DNA of 64,000 bases from Panax quinquefolius. Lineage: Eukaryota > Streptophyta > Magnoliopsida > Apiales > Araliaceae. This document shows, piece after piece, positions 48,239-62,254 of this stretch. The notes under the pieces were generated by a model. The model saw nothing but the letters and a program-made list of their open reading frames with translations. It had not been told where the DNA came from and did not search any database. The stretch spans positions 122,446,307-122,510,306 of the forward strand of contig CM035164.1 of assembly GCA_020205615.1 (NCBI GenBank). The letters are read 5' to 3'. A program made the translations under genes and the position numbers. Each line of letters starts with the position of its first letter. Positions within the stretch are counted from its first letter, which is position 1.

Positions 48239-50640
48239 TCCTTCTTCATTTTTATAGCGATAATAATGCTTTTAATGCAGCCTTACCAAGATGAAAGTTT
48301 AGCTTTTAATAGCCCAAGATATCGTTGTGCTCGATTCATTTGGTAGATGACATGCCTTACCATAAACAAGCCTATAAGGAGACATTCCGATAGGCGTTTT
48401 ATAAGCTGTGCGGTAGGCCCATAATGCATCATCAAGCTTCTTAGACTAGTCTTTCCGGTTTGGGTTAACAATCTTTTGCAAGATTCGTTTCACCTCCCGA
48501 TTCGAAATTTCAGCTTGACCCCTTCAAAATATTTGTTGCAAAAGTGCGACCCTTCATCGCTAATGATAGCCCGAGGTGTGCCAAAACGAGTGAAAATGTT
48601 CTTCTTAAGGAACTGAAGCACCACCTTAGCATCATTAGTCGGCAAGGCAACTGCTTCGACCCACTTTGAGACATAATCCACTGCCACAAGGATGTAGAGA
48701 TTGTTAAAGGAGGATGGGAATGGTCCCATGAAGTCGATTCCCCAAACATCAAATAACTCAACTTCTAAGATATTCTGCAATGGTAACTCATGCCGTCTTG
48801 ATATAGTGCCTACCCGTTGGCATCTGTCACAATGTATCACATATGCGTGTGCATCCTTGAACATGGTGGGCCAATAAAATCCTGACTGAAGCACCTTAGC
48901 ATCAGTTCGTTGACCCCCGAAATGACCCCCATAGTTTGAAGAGTGGCAATGATGTAGGACACCTTCAATTTCTTCTTCAGGCAAACATCTACGCAGAATC
49001 TGATCGGAACACTGCTTGAACAGGAAAGGCTCATCCCACAGATATTGTTTGGCATCTGTTAGGAATTTCTTCTTTTGTTGATAGCTCAGATTTTGGGGAA
49101 GCACTTGGCAAGTAACGTAGTTAGCGAAATCTTCATACCACGGAACTTTTCCATTGACAACAACAAAAAGTTGCTTGTCCGGGAAGAAGTCATTTATGGC
49201 TTTGTCGGCATCTTCCGAGGGCGTGGTGTTTTCCAATCTTGACAAGTGATCGGCAACCTGATTTTCTGTCCTCTTCTTATCTTGGATTTCCAAGTCAAAC
49301 TCTTGGAGAAGCAGAACCCACCGTATCAATCTTGGTTTAGCATCCTTCTTTTCTATCAAGTACTTTATTGCCGAGTGATCGGTGTATACAATCACCTTTG
49401 TTCCAATGAGGTAGAAACGGAACTTGTCAAAAGCATAGACTACTGTCAGCAATTCCTTCTCAGTGGTGGTATAATTTAACTGAGCATCAGTTAATGTCTT
49501 GCTCGCATAGTAAATGGTGTGGAAAACCTTCTCTCTTTTTTGACCCAACACTGCCCCAATAACGAAGTCGCTGGCATCACACATTAGTTCAAAGGGGTAG
49601 GTCCAGTCTGGAGCTATTACTATAGGTGTCGTGACAAGTCTTTTCTTTAATAAGTCAAAGGCGCTCAAGCGTGCCTCATCAAACTGGAATGGCATGCCCT
49701 TCTCCAATAGTGTGCACAATGGTTCTGTGATCCGTGAGAAGTCCTTAATGAACTGTCTGTAGAAACTGGCATGTCCGAGAAAACTCTTCACCCCTTTCAC
49801 TGAGTTGGGCGGAGGCAGGTTATTGATCACATCTATTTTGGCCTTGTCAACCTCAATTCCGCCTGCAAAAACCCGATGACCCAAAATAATGCCCTCTTCA
49901 ACCATGAAGTGACATTTCTCCCAATTTAGCACCAGGTTGGTTTCGACACATCGATGGAGAACAGCAGTCAGATTTGTTAAGCAATCTTCAAAAGAGCTCC
50001 CAAACACTGAGAAGTCATCCATGAAGACCTCCAAGGTCTTTTCAACCATGTCAGAGAAGATCGACATCATACACCGCTGAAATGTTGCGGGAGCATTACA
50101 TAACCCGAAAGACATTTTCCTGAAGGCAAAGGTCCCATACGGACATGTGAATGTCGTCTTCTCCTGATCTTCAAGAGCAATCGAAATCTGATTGTACCCG
50201 GAGTATCCATCAAACAGACAAGAATATTCGTGCCCAGCCAACCGGTCAAGCATCTGATCAATGAATGGAAGAGGAAAGTGATCCTTACAGGTAGATTTGT
50301 TCAGTTTCCTATAATCCATGCACACTCTCTACCCAGTCACTGTCATTATGGGAATCAGTTCGTTGTTCTCATTGGACACAACTGTCATCCCTCCTTTCTT
50401 GGGCACACACTGGATTGGACTAACCCAAGGGCTATCAGAGATGGGGTAGATAATTCCCGCATCTAGCAACTTGATGATCTCTTTCCGGATGACCTCTTTC
50501 ATAATGGGATTTAGCCGCCTCTGATGCTCTATAGATGGCTTTGAGCCTTCCTCCAATAATTTTTTGTGCATGCATAGAGTCGGGTTGATTCCTTTTATAT
50601 CAGAAATAAACCATCCTGTAGGCGCTTTTGTATTTCTTTA
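48239..50640 (-). pseudogene. Athila pol: RT, RNase H and integrase
   Basis: The main open part, 50325-48490 (611 codons), carries RT motifs [43 protein letters not shown] and the catalytic [10 protein letters not shown]. RNase H follows ([25 protein letters not shown]). Integrase has an HHCC finger ([15 protein letters not shown]...CDRCQRVG) and DDE residues in [12 protein letters not shown] and [14 protein letters not shown]. This motif set is typical of the Athila lineage. Upstream, 50571-50329 is in frame but separated by a TAG where the family has tryptophan (after TVTG). A one-base shift lies near 50640. Downstream, a deletion at about 48520 removes part of the integrase core between NKYF and the EISNRE-like helix, and another TAG (48446-48448) replaces the tryptophan of KDWSKKLDD. 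Confidence 0.92.
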
Positions 50641-52172
50641 AGCCAAGGCAACAACTTTTCTTCCTGACATTTTGTTAGAGAAGCAGAAATTATCACAGGT
50701 AAAGAAGAGGAATTCCCTAAGTAAGCATACCTTAGGTGATTCGGCAAAGGTTTGAGCTCGAGGACAGGAGGCTCGACTACCGACGGCTTAGTCTTTGAAG
50801 TGGATGCCTCGTTATCTTTCAAAGACTCAAACTATCGATGAAATTTCTTTGATCTTTGGGTCTCATCGAGCCACTTGGCACATTCCACATGTGTGGGCTC
50901 TTCTATAGTGCTAGCCCCAGTTAAAATGGCTTCCAAAGGGTCTTTAATGCAAGTTTCTGAGAAAACTCCCTTAATTGATTTATCAATGGTATTAATCTGG
51001 AAGCAATCCTCAGGGGTATTAGGATACTTCATTGATCTGAAGACATTAAATGTCACTTCTTGATCATGTACCCTCATTGTTAACTCCCCTTTCAGAACAT
51101 CGATCAAGGTCCTCCCAGTCGCCAAGAACGGCCTGCCCAATATTATCGGGACCTCCCTATCTTCTTCAAAATCTAGGACTATGAAGTCAGCTGGGAATAT
51201 GAACATGTCAACTTTAACCAGCACATCCTCTACAATCCCCTTTGGGTACGTGAGAGACCTGTCAGACAATTGTAAAGTGACACTGGTAGGTTTAGCTTCA
51301 TTGAGGCCCAACTTCTTATTGATAGAAAGAGGCATCAAGTTGATGCTAGCCCCTAAATCACAAAGAGCCTTTCCAATAAACTGGTCCTCAATAGTGCATG
51401 GAATAGTAAAGCTCCCCGGATCCTTTAACTTTGGTGGAAGCTTATTTTGAAGGATGGCACTACACTCCTCTGTCAGTGCCACAGTTTCGTAATCTCCCAT
51501 CTTTCGCTTCTTGGACAGAATGTCCTTCATGAACTTGACATAAATAGGCATTCCTTACAATGCCTCCGCAAATGGGATATTTATGTGCAATCTTTTGAAC
51601 ACTTCCAAGAATTTGGAAAACTGCTTATCCAGCTTCTGTTTCTGCAAACGCTGGGGGAAAGGCAACTGAGGGAGAGGCTGATTTACCATTATCACGGGGG
51701 GAGGTGGTGTTGCAGGGCTATCTTGTGTACTTCCATCACCCACTAATGTCTCAGTATTTTCATCCACAGGAGGATCCTTTTCAGTTACTAATTCTTCCAC
51801 AGGAGCACTCTCTCCACTTTGTTCCTTAGTAGTTCTCCCACTTCTAAGGGTCACTGCTTTACATTGTTCCTTGCCTTCCCGTTTTGGGTTGACATCAGTG
51901 TGACTAGGCAAAGTGCCTTGTGGATGACTGTTTAAAGCATTAGCCAGTTGTCCCATCTGTACCTCAAGATTTCGAATGGAAGCTTCTTGATTGTTACTTC
52001 GAGTTTCATTCTGGGCTATGTACCTTAACAGGAGATCTTCTAAACTTGGCTTCTTCTCCTGTTGAGGAGGTTGTTGGTGGAATTGATTGTGAGTGCTCTG
52101 ATGCTGTGGGGTGAACTGATTCTGAGATGGGAACCCAGGGGGGTTAGCATAATTCGGCCTGGTAGATGAAGG
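50595..52172 (-). pseudogene. Athila gag C-terminus and protease
   Basis: Three stretches in one frame, 52172-51558, 51551-50835 and 50822-50598, are separated by TAA, TAG and a terminal frameshift. The first part has VTLRSGR and a proline-rich linker (VIMVNQPLPQLPFPQR). The second carries the aspartic protease with CDLGASINLMPLSI, the DLGA form diagnostic of Athila, and VPIILGRPFLATGRTLIDV. The third has LKPLPNHLRYAYLG and LPVIIS, leading into RT. Confidence 0.9.
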
Positions 52173-53264
52173 TTATGGTTGGTTGGCACTATTGTTGTTG
52201 TTGCTCCATGAGAAGTTTGGATGATTTCTTAACCCCGGGTGGTAATGAGTGGGAAGGTTAGTGTTTTGTTGCCGCCCGTAGTTGGAAACAAATTGAACTG
52301 ACTCAGGGAATATCGCACACAGATCCGTAGGGTGGCTCCCTTGGCATAATTCACATTGAACTACAACACTCTGCATGTTCTGAACCGCTGAAGGTTCCTG
52401 GTTATCTAACCTTCTCGTTAGTGCTGCTACCTGAGCCGCTAACGTTGTGACAGAGTCAACTTCATAAACCCCCGCTGGTCTTCTCGGGGCTTGTCTATCA
52501 TTTTGCCATTGGTAATTATTGGCCGCCATGATCTCCACCAGCTCATATCCTGCTGTGTGATGTTTTTCCATGAAGGCCCCTCCAGATGCGGCATCAATAC
52601 TCGAACGAGTTGATCCTGATAACCAATTGTAAAAAGTTTGGAAGGGTAACCATTCGGGCAATCCATGGTGCGGGCATTTCCTTAGAAGATCCTTAAATCG
52701 CTCCCACGAGTCGAATAAGGATTCAGATTCGAACTGAATGAAGGACGTGATCTCATGCCCGAGCCTGGCTGTTTTAGCTGGCGAAAAAAACTTCGCCACA
52801 AATTTATGTGCCATGTCAGTTCATGTGGTAATGGAGCCTGACGGTAATGAATGTAGCCAGTTCTTGGCTTTGTCCCTCAAGGTGAAAGGAAACAACCAGA
52901 GTCTGATGGCATCGTCAGACACTCCGTTGCATTTAAATGTGTCACAGATCTCCAGAAAATTGATTAAGTGATCATTAGGATCATCATTCGGTTGTCCCCC
53001 AAACTGAATATTGGTGCACATTTGAATGGTGCCCGACTTGATCTCAAAATTATTAGCTTGGATGGCGGGCCTAAGAATGCTCGCCTGGAGATCGTCTGTA
53101 ACAGACATAACATGCTCCCTCAAGGACTTTTGAAGTGGTTCAGCCATAATGATAGGAGCAGGTATGTCCCTAGATTCTTCTTTCCTCAGCCATCTATATG
53201 TCCTTAAATTCTTATCAACCTCGGGATCGAGAGGTTTTATGTTCCGACCCTTTCGGGGTGGCAT
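52173..53264 (-). pseudogene. Athila gag N-terminal part
   Basis: Starts ATG at 53264 (MPPRKGRNIKPLDPEV) and contains the capsid-type retrotransposon gag domain (NDDPNDHLINFLEICDTFK, DAIRLWLFPFTLRDKAKNWL). In-frame TGA (52821-52823) and TAA (52173-52175) codons interrupt it. The part between, 52814-52176, includes FESESLFDSWERFKDLLRKC, the GLPEWLPFQTFYNWL stretch and a cysteine/histidine cluster (CELCQGSHPTDLC). Reading continues in the same frame into the protease part. Confidence 0.92.
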
Positions 53265-53364
53265 AAAAGGTGAAGACTACCTGAATAGAGAATTAAACAG
53301 AAAAATTAATTTAAAGTAAGATCGTAATGACTTAGTGTTAATATTGAGAAACGATTAATACTAA

Positions 53365-53383
53365 GTCCCCAGCAGCGGCGCCA
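53365..53383 (-). other. Athila primer-binding site, tRNA-Asp type
   Basis: On the minus strand TGGCGCCGCTGCTGGGGAC, close to the TGGCGCCGTTGCCGGGGA site (tRNA-Asp) of Athila and Tat elements, six bases after the LTR end. Confidence 0.88.
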
Positions 53384-53389
53384 AAAACA

Positions 53390-54044
53390 TGTTGTTCGAT
53401 TTAGCTATTGCCAAATCGCGCGCAAGCATACGCGGTCTACAAGTAATATAAGTAAGTAAAGTGTCAAACCCACGAGGACGAAGTCTCAAACGAAAACAAA
53501 TACTAAGGTAGAGTCGTCACTGATCTTATCTAAACAAGCAATTATGAATGTTGGTTAAGCTATATGATTATAAATGAAAATAACGTGAGAAATGGTTGTG
53601 CTAAGAAGTCAAGATAGGATTACAACTCCCCTAATGCGTCACTTAATCTCCTAACTCTCCATATTACAAATAAATCAAGGAATGGCCAACCAAAAGAAGT
53701 AAATACGCAAAAGCTTCTGTCGAAGGCCAAATGCACATCCCTAACCGGCTAAAACACCATATGTCTATTAGTGACAATAACTCGGTCAAGGTCATTAAGC
53801 TAAGTCTCAAGGTCACATAAGGCACATAGAGATATGTCTATCACATGAGCATATTATACACACATTCCATAGGCATGGTTATAACAAGTGTTGCTGTATT
53901 TAAAAGCTAGATAATAACATTCATTTGTCAGTGTCCATTATTATCAATACCAAAAACTCTGTCAAGCAATCAGTCATTAAATACTAAATACAATAACCCA
54001 TTCCAAAATAATTCATTATATATAATAGGAGAGAAAGTTGATCA
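53390..54044 (-). mobile_element. Partial 5' LTR of the Athila element
   Basis: It ends (minus strand) CGAACAACA at 53390 and is cut at 54044 by a chromovirus LTR. 655 bp are visible; the rest would lie beyond the insertion, outside the window. The last five bases before the insertion are GATCA, the expected duplication to look for on the far side. Confidence 0.75.
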
Positions 54045-56440
54045 TGTGACGCCCCCAAAATTAGGTATACGTCACCCATCTTGGGTCGCCACTTACATGG
54101 TACATAAATTCAAATACAACTTACTAATATAAGCGTAGGTATGTACAATCGACATAAATCGTGAGTTTGAATACAAATTTTGTCTACTAGATATTATACA
54201 AACTCAAAAGGAGTCCTCATTACAACTATTATCACACTATTTCACGTAATAGTGAGGACTACTAATCTTATCCTCTGGACCATTACTTACGTTCCCAGAC
54301 TCGTCCCGCTATGTTCTCATTTCACGAAGAGAAAAGTGAAAGAAAGGGTGAGCTCAACTAGCCCAAGTAGAAATATTATGACTAAGATAATGCGAATAAA
54401 TTATCATTAGCCTTCAACAGTGTTAAACCGATAAAATACAATAGACAACCAGTTTAAGCTGCGGTGATGATTAGCAATCCATTAAAAGAGTCAAGTAGAG
54501 AATAAAGTCTACTATCTTTTAGGTTTTAAAAGGTTTTCATCAATTTTTTTTTTATCATTTGAGACTCGACAATAAATAAACCACCACATATAATCATCCA
54601 CTGCACCACGGTCGAAGGATTTTCATCAAATTATCAATGGTCATGACTATACCGAATCACCCCTCATCATAATCATACCAAAAACTATCCATCACCGCAT
54701 TACAAGCCACCGAGGACTTTTATCACATCATTTATAACAAGCCATGATTATCTTAGAATGATCCTTGGTCATAATCATACTAAGTACATCTATGCACGTA
54801 AGCCAAAGATAACATAATATATCATGAGGATGATGACAATGACATAATAATTCAATAAAACAAGTTCAAGAATTATTTAATCCATGAATTATTAACGTCC
54901 AAATTGTCGACATGATCTTTGTTTTTGAGTAAAATTCAATAATGATCGGAAGAATATTTCCATGAAAAGATCTTTGGATGAAACGCGAATATCGAGGATA
55001 TTCTACTAATTTCATGGAGTATAGAAGTCAAAGTTTTAACCAACCGGGTATAATAAAGAATGGAATAACAAAAGAAATCACCATGCGTGCGGTACTTAGC
55101 ATAGGCGAGTTATTCCAATGAGAATAATAATAACGGAACCAGTCGGTGAAATTCACAAAGCGGGATGTTCCAAGAATAATAAAGATGGAACCGGATCCGG
55201 TGTAAAACACACGGATAGGATATTCAATGGAATGATAAAGATTTTAACCGGTCCGTGTAAAAACACATGCGGGATGTTCCAATGAATAATAAAAAGCAGA
55301 ACCCGTGTCCAGATGTAAAACACACACGATGTGATGTTCAAATGAATAATAGAAGAATGTCACCAAGTATAGGGTAAACCAGCGTATCTGAGTTATTCCA
55401 ATGAAATAATAAGCGATGGAATAACATAAGGATTTCACCAAGTATAGGGTATCTGGCGTATACAGAGGTTATGTATAGGGTATGCCACTTTTACAAAGTT
55501 ATTCAACGAATAATAGTGAATGGAATAATGAGACGTTCTCTTCAAGAAGAAAGAATAACACCCTTTACCGTAAAAAGAACCGAATATAGAAGTAGTGAAG
55601 TAGCGAGAATACTCTTCTTCTTTATAATAATTTTCTCTATAAACTTCTCTCTATATAATTCTCTCTCTGTAGTTTCAATGAATTAAATGAAAATAATGAA
55701 GGAATGAGCTTATTTATAGGAAAATGGAATGCATAAGAACTAATCCATGAAGCGGTCAGTTTGATTTACTTTAATCGACGGTCCATATTTAAAGAAAAAT
55801 CTTTTAAATAAAATATAATATATTCTATTTATATAAAAACATTTTACTATGCAAACACTATGCAATACTATGCAAAACACTATGCAACACTATGCATAAT
55901 AAAATATAATATATTCTATTTATAGAATAACTTTAATAAAGTATTCATTTTATATAAAAGATGTTTACATTTTATTACGTTAATAATACTGAATAAAACA
56001 AAACGTCATTATCGCTATAATAATTCATATTATTAATCGACAATAATGGAATCAAACCGAGTGACTTCTCACATAAGCATCGATAATCAATACTGGTGTC
56101 TTATTATGCAACCACGACATCGTATTTTTACTACTACTCTGAGTAGTTCAACAAGAACCACGGTAAAACTTCCGCCGTTATTTCAATAAAATATTTTTGT
56201 CGTTTTCTCGATCCGACAATAATTACATTGTAGGGTCCACCAATGATTGAGGTAGTTGTGCGAATATTCCTCCTTAAATCGAATATTCCCAGACCAATCG
56301 AATATAATATAACCACTTGCATACTTTGCAAAATTTATAAATACTACCCACAACTATAATATTATCTCAAATTCACACCATAATATTAAAAATTATTTCG
56401 ACAAAATTTAAATCTTTATTGATAAAATCTGGGTCTCACA
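54045..56440 (-). mobile_element. 3' LTR of the chromovirus derivative at the right end
   Basis: 2396 bp from TGTGACGCCCCCAAAATTAGG to GGGTCTCACA (plus-strand view), collinear with 41284-43704. To its right is the reversed polypurine tract (ATCTCCCCCTCCTTATGG) and the reversed pol end. The LTR minisatellite lies at about 55130-55340. Confidence 0.88.
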
Positions 56441-59350
56441 ATCTCCCCCTCCTTATGGAATTTAAGCCCTCGAAATTAGGGTGCGATACTGGTATGATAA
56501 AGAGGTGAGGATACCTTGAATACTTTTATCGTTGAAAATATTAAGTTCATCTTTGCAATCCTACCAAAGATATTCATTAACAATTCATCTTTGCCTTTAC
56601 TGGGCCAAAGATATTTATTAATAATTCATCTTTGCACTACAGGCCAAAGATATATAAGCTGTAAAACCAATAATCTCGAGACTCGACAATAGTATCCATC
56701 ACAACCATGAATTATCCATGCACTCTTGGTAAGGATATTCGTGTTTTAAATCTGATCATGATTATCTACCGAATAATCCGTGGTCATAATCATACCAAGT
56801 CTATCAATGCACTACTGACCAAAGATGACTTTTACCACATCCATGAATTAATATTTCATTCTTTGAGACTCACTTCGATAATTAATCCATATCATCGAAT
56901 CATCCCCGCACTACGGGCCAGGATATTCATTAGTATCACGACCACGAATTATCCATACACTACTGCCAAAGATAATCGTGTATTCATTAAGTATCACGAC
57001 CACGAATTATCCATGCACTACTACCGAAGATAATCGTGTATTCATTAATATCACGACCACAAATTATCTATGCACTTCTGGCAAAGATAATCGTGTATTC
57101 ATTAGTATCACGACCACAAATTATCCATGCACTACTGACGAAAGATAATTGTGTATTCATTAAGTATCACGACCACAAATTATCCATTACACTACGGCGA
57201 AAGATAATTGTGTATTCATTAATATCACGACCACAATTATCCATGCACTACTACGCCAAAGATAATCGTGTATTCATTTACGGTTATGATTATACCGAAC
57301 AATCCTCAGTCATAATCATACCAAGTCCATCTATACTACACTGAGCCACGAGATGACTTTCAACGTAATATAAGCATGAGGATAATGATATAAAGAATCA
57401 ATCAAATGAGATAAAGGATAAATATTAAACATTTATAATATAATTTATCCGAGTTCAAGAATATCCCCATGTTTTCAATCACTTAATAATCTCATAATCT
57501 AATATCATTAATATTATAACAATATTTTAATCACTTCTTAAATTTATAAATAATTTATCTTAATTGTTTACGCTTTACCATATAATGCATTTAATCATTC
57601 AAAATGCCATACTCATAAATATAATCACCAATTATCAAATCCTCATCAAAAAAAAATATGCATATACTCTATATAGGATTCTTTAGCCATAAAATCCTAT
57701 TTTCAACTTTGTTACTTCACATAACATATTTAACTCATATGTTCAGTAATTAAACTATTTTCATGAAAAATACCAAATCAGCCCCAAAAATATTTCTTTT
57801 CTGGGATTTAGCATAATATAGTCCCATAATGAAAATATATTTTTCTCGAATATTTAAAATTCATTTACTATTTTTAAAAAATCAATTTCCACTTAATTCC
57901 TTAAGAAATTAGCTACCTCAAGTTTAACTCCAAAAATTCCCAAATCTTGGCAGGACCTTACACATGTTAACGTGAGCTTCTAGTTTAAATTTCATGGTCA
58001 TCGGAGTTATAGAACTCCAGGTTATAGCGTTTTTTTCGGGAAAAACCTAAATATTGAAATAATCATAACTTGCTCATTTTAAGTCGAATGAGCTCATTTT
58101 TGGACGGAGATACTTTATACCATATACCTTCATTTTTGATTTGAACTGTGTCCTGTAAAACACACGCATGTGATGTTCCTACTGAATAATAATAAAAATG
58201 TAACCGTGTCCGATGTAAAACACACACGCATGATGTTCCAATGAGAATAATAGAAGAATGTCACCAAGTATAGGGTAAATCAGCGTATACTGAGTTATTC
58301 CAATGAGAATAATAAGCAATGGAATAACATAAGGATTTCACCAAGTATAGGGTATCGCCATGTATCTGAGTTATGTATAGGGTATGCCACTTTTACGAAG
58401 TTATTCCAATGAGAATAATAGTGAATGGAATAATGAAGTTCTCTTCAAGAAGAAAGAATAACACCCACCTACAGTAAAAATAACCTGAATATAGAAGTAG
58501 TGAAGTAGCGAGAATACTCTTCTTCTTTCTATAATTTTCTCTATAGCTTCTCTATAATTTCTCTCTACAGAGTTTGATGAATTAAAAAAGAAAATAATGA
58601 AGGAATGAGCTTATTTATAGGAAAATGGAATGCATAAGTAACTAATCCATGAACGGTCCAGATTGATTTACTTTAATCGACGGTCCATATTTAAAGAAAA
58701 ATCTTTTAAATAAAATATAATATATTCTATTTATATAAAAACATTTTACTATGCAAACACTATGCAAAATACTATATGAAAACACTATGCAACACTATGC
58801 ATAATAAAATATAATATATTCTATTTATAGAATAACTTTAATAAAGTATTCTATTTTATATAAAAAGATGTTTTTCATTTTATTACGTTAATAATCTGAA
58901 TAAAACAAAACGCGTCATTATCGCTTATAATAATTCATATTATTAATCGACAATAATGGAATCAAACCGGTGACTTCTCACATAAGCATCGATAATCAAT
59001 ACCGTGTGCTTCTATGCAACCACACGTATTCTTATTTTTTACTACTGGAGTAGTTCAACAAAGAACCACGGTAAAACTTCCGCCGTTATTTCAATAAAAT
59101 ATTTTTGTCGTTTTCTCGATCAAATGATAATTACATTAATGGGGTCCACCAATGATTGAGTAGCTGTATTTAATATTCCCTGCTAAATCGAATATTCCCC
59201 ACCAAATCGAATATAATATAACCACTTGCATACTTTGCAAAATTTATAAATACTACCCACAACTATAATATTATCTCAAATTCACACCATAATATTAAAA
59301 ATTATTTCGACAAAATTTAAATCTTTATTGATAAAATCTGGGGTCTCACA
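56441..59350 (-). repeat. Tandem unit 1 (2910 bp): pol end, LTR-like segment, minisatellite, half LTR
   Basis: Plus-strand order: reversed polypurine tract and about 60 bp of pol end, a CTTTGCACTAC...CCAAAGATAT block, six copies of the 58-bp minisatellite (about 56,935-57,285), a unique stretch with GGAGTTATAGAACTCCAGG, and a junction at about 58,135 (CCATATACCTTCATTTTT). Then come the inner 1.2 kb of the LTR, ending GGGGTCTCACA at 59350. No gene is present. Confidence 0.88.
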
Positions 59351-62254
59351 ATCTCCCTCCTTATGGAATTTAAGCCCTCGAAATTAGGGTACGATACTGG
59401 TATGATAAAGAGGTGAGGATACCTTGAATACTTTTATCGTTGAAAATATTAAGTTCATCTTTGCAATCCTACCAAAAGATATTCATTAACAATTCATCTT
59501 TTGCACTACAGGTGCCAAAGATATTTATTAATAATTCATCTTTGCACTCTACAGGGCCAAAGATATATAAGCGTAAAACCAATAATATGAGACTCAACAA
59601 TAATATCATCACAACCATGAATTATCCATGCACCTTCTTGGCTAAGGATATTCGTGTTTTCAATTACTGATCATGATTATACCGAATAATCCGTGGTCAT
59701 AATCATACCAAGTCTATCAATGCACTACTACCAAAGATGACTTTTACCACATCCATGAATTAATATTTCATTCTTTGAGACTCACTTCAATAATTAATCC
59801 ATATCATCGAATCATCCCCCACTACGGGCCCAAGGATATTCATTAGTATCACGACCACGAATTATCCATGCACTACTACCAAAGATAATCGTGTATTCAT
59901 TAAGATCACGACCACGAATTATCCATGCACTACTGACGAAAGATAATCGTGTATTCATTAATATCACGACCACAAATTATCTATGCACTACTGACCAAAG
60001 ATAATCGTGTATTCATTAAGTATCACGACCACAAATTATCCATGCACTACTACCAAAGATAATTGTGTATTCATTAATATCACGACCACAAATTATCCAT
60101 GCACTACTACCAAGAGATAATTGTGTATTCATTAATATCACGACCACAATTATCCATGCATCACTACCAAAGATAATCGTGTATTCATTTACGGTTATGA
60201 TTATACCGAACAATCCTCAGTCATAATCATACCAAGTCCATCTATGCACCACAGCCACGAGATGACTTTCAACGTAATATAAGCGTGAGGATAATGATAT
60301 AAAGAATCAATCAAATGAGATAAAGGATAAATATTAAACATTTATAATATAATTTATCCGAGATTCAAGAATATCCCCATGTTTTCAATCACTTAATAAT
60401 CTCATAATCTAATATCATTAATATTATAACAATATTTTAATCACTTCTTAAATTTATAAATAATTTATCTTAATTGTTTACGCTTTACCATATAATGCAT
60501 TTAATCATTCAAAATGCCATACTCATAAATATAATCACCAATTATCAAATCCTCATCAAAAAAAAAATATGCATACTACTATATAGATTCTTTAGCCATA
60601 AAATCCTATTTTCAACTTTGTTACTTCACATAACATATTTAACTCATATGTTCAGTAATTAAACTATTTTCATGAAAATACCAAATCAGCCCCAAAAATA
60701 TTTCTTTTAAGGGATTTAGCATAATATAGTCCCATAATGAAAATATATTTTCTCGAATTTTAAAATTCATTTACTATTTTTTAAAATCAATTTCCACTTA
60801 ATTCCTTAAGAAATTAGCTACCTCAAGTTTAACTCCAAAAATTCCCAAATCTTGGCAGGACCTTACACATGTTAACGTGAGCTTCTAGTTTAAATTTCAT
60901 GGTCATCGGAGTTATAGAACTCCGGTTATAGCATTTTTCGTCTTAAAAACCTAAATATTGAAATAGTCATAACTTGCTCATTTTAAGTCAGAATGAGCTC
61001 ATTTTTGGACAGGAGATACTTTATACCATATACCTTCATTTTTGGACGGAACCAGGTCCAGTGTAAAACACACAGACAGGATGTTCCTACAGAATAATAA
61101 AAACAGAACCAGGTCCAGTGTAAAACACACAGACAGGATGTTCCAACAGAATAATAGAAGAATGTCACCAAGTATAGGGTAAATCACATACATCTGAGTT
61201 ATTCCAATAGAATAATAAGCAATGGAATAACATAAGGATTTCACCAAGTATAGGGTATGCTGCATTATATACAAAGTTATGTATAGGGTATGCCACTTTT
61301 ACGAAAGTTATTCCAATGTAATAATAGTGAATGGAATAATGAAGTTCTCTTCAAGAAGAAAGAATAACACCCTTTACCGTAAAATAACCTAATATAGAAG
61401 TAGTGAAGTAGCGAGCGAATACTCTTCTTCTTTCTATAATTTTCTCTATATAAACTCTCTATAATTTCTCTCTCTAAAGTTTCAATGAATTAAATAAGAA
61501 AATAATGAAGGAATGAGCTTCATTTATAGGAAAATGGAATGCATAAGTAATTAATCCATGAACGGTCCAGTTGATTTACTTTAATCGACGGTCCATATTT
61601 AAAGAAAAATCTTTTAAATAAAATATAATATATTCTATTTATATAAAAACATTTTACTATGCAAACACTATGCAAAATACTATGCAAAACACTATGCAAC
61701 ACTATGCATAATAAAATATAATATATTCTATTTATAGAATAACTTTAATAAAGTATTCTATTTTATATAAAAGATGTTTCGTTTTATTACGTTAATAATA
61801 CGAATAAAACAAAACGTCATTATCGCTTATAATAATTCATATTATTAATCGATGATAATGGAATCAAACCGAGTGACTTCTCACATAAGCATCGATAATC
61901 AATACCGGTATACTTATGCAACCACACGTATTCATCGTACTTTTACTACTGAAAGTAGTTCAACAATAACCACGGTAAAACTTCCGTAGTTATTTCAATA
62001 AAATATTTTTTTGTCGTTTTCTCAATCAAATAATAATTACATTATTAGGGTCCACCAATGATTGAGTAGTTGTAATAATATTCCTGCTAAATCGAATATT
62101 CCCCGACCAATCGAATATAATATAACCACTTGCATACTTTGCAAAATTTATAAATACTACCCACAACTATAATATTATCTCAAATTCACACCATAATATT
62201 AAAAATTATTTCGACAAAATTTAAATCTTTATTGATAAAATCTGGGGTCTCACA
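59351..62254 (-). repeat. Tandem unit 2 (2904 bp)
   Basis: Same order and same internal junction (at about 61,040) as unit 1, with six minisatellite copies at about 59,845-60,185. Differences from unit 1 are scattered and often sit at CG or CHG positions, for example TTTAAGGGATTT against TTTCTGGGATTT. Confidence 0.9.
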
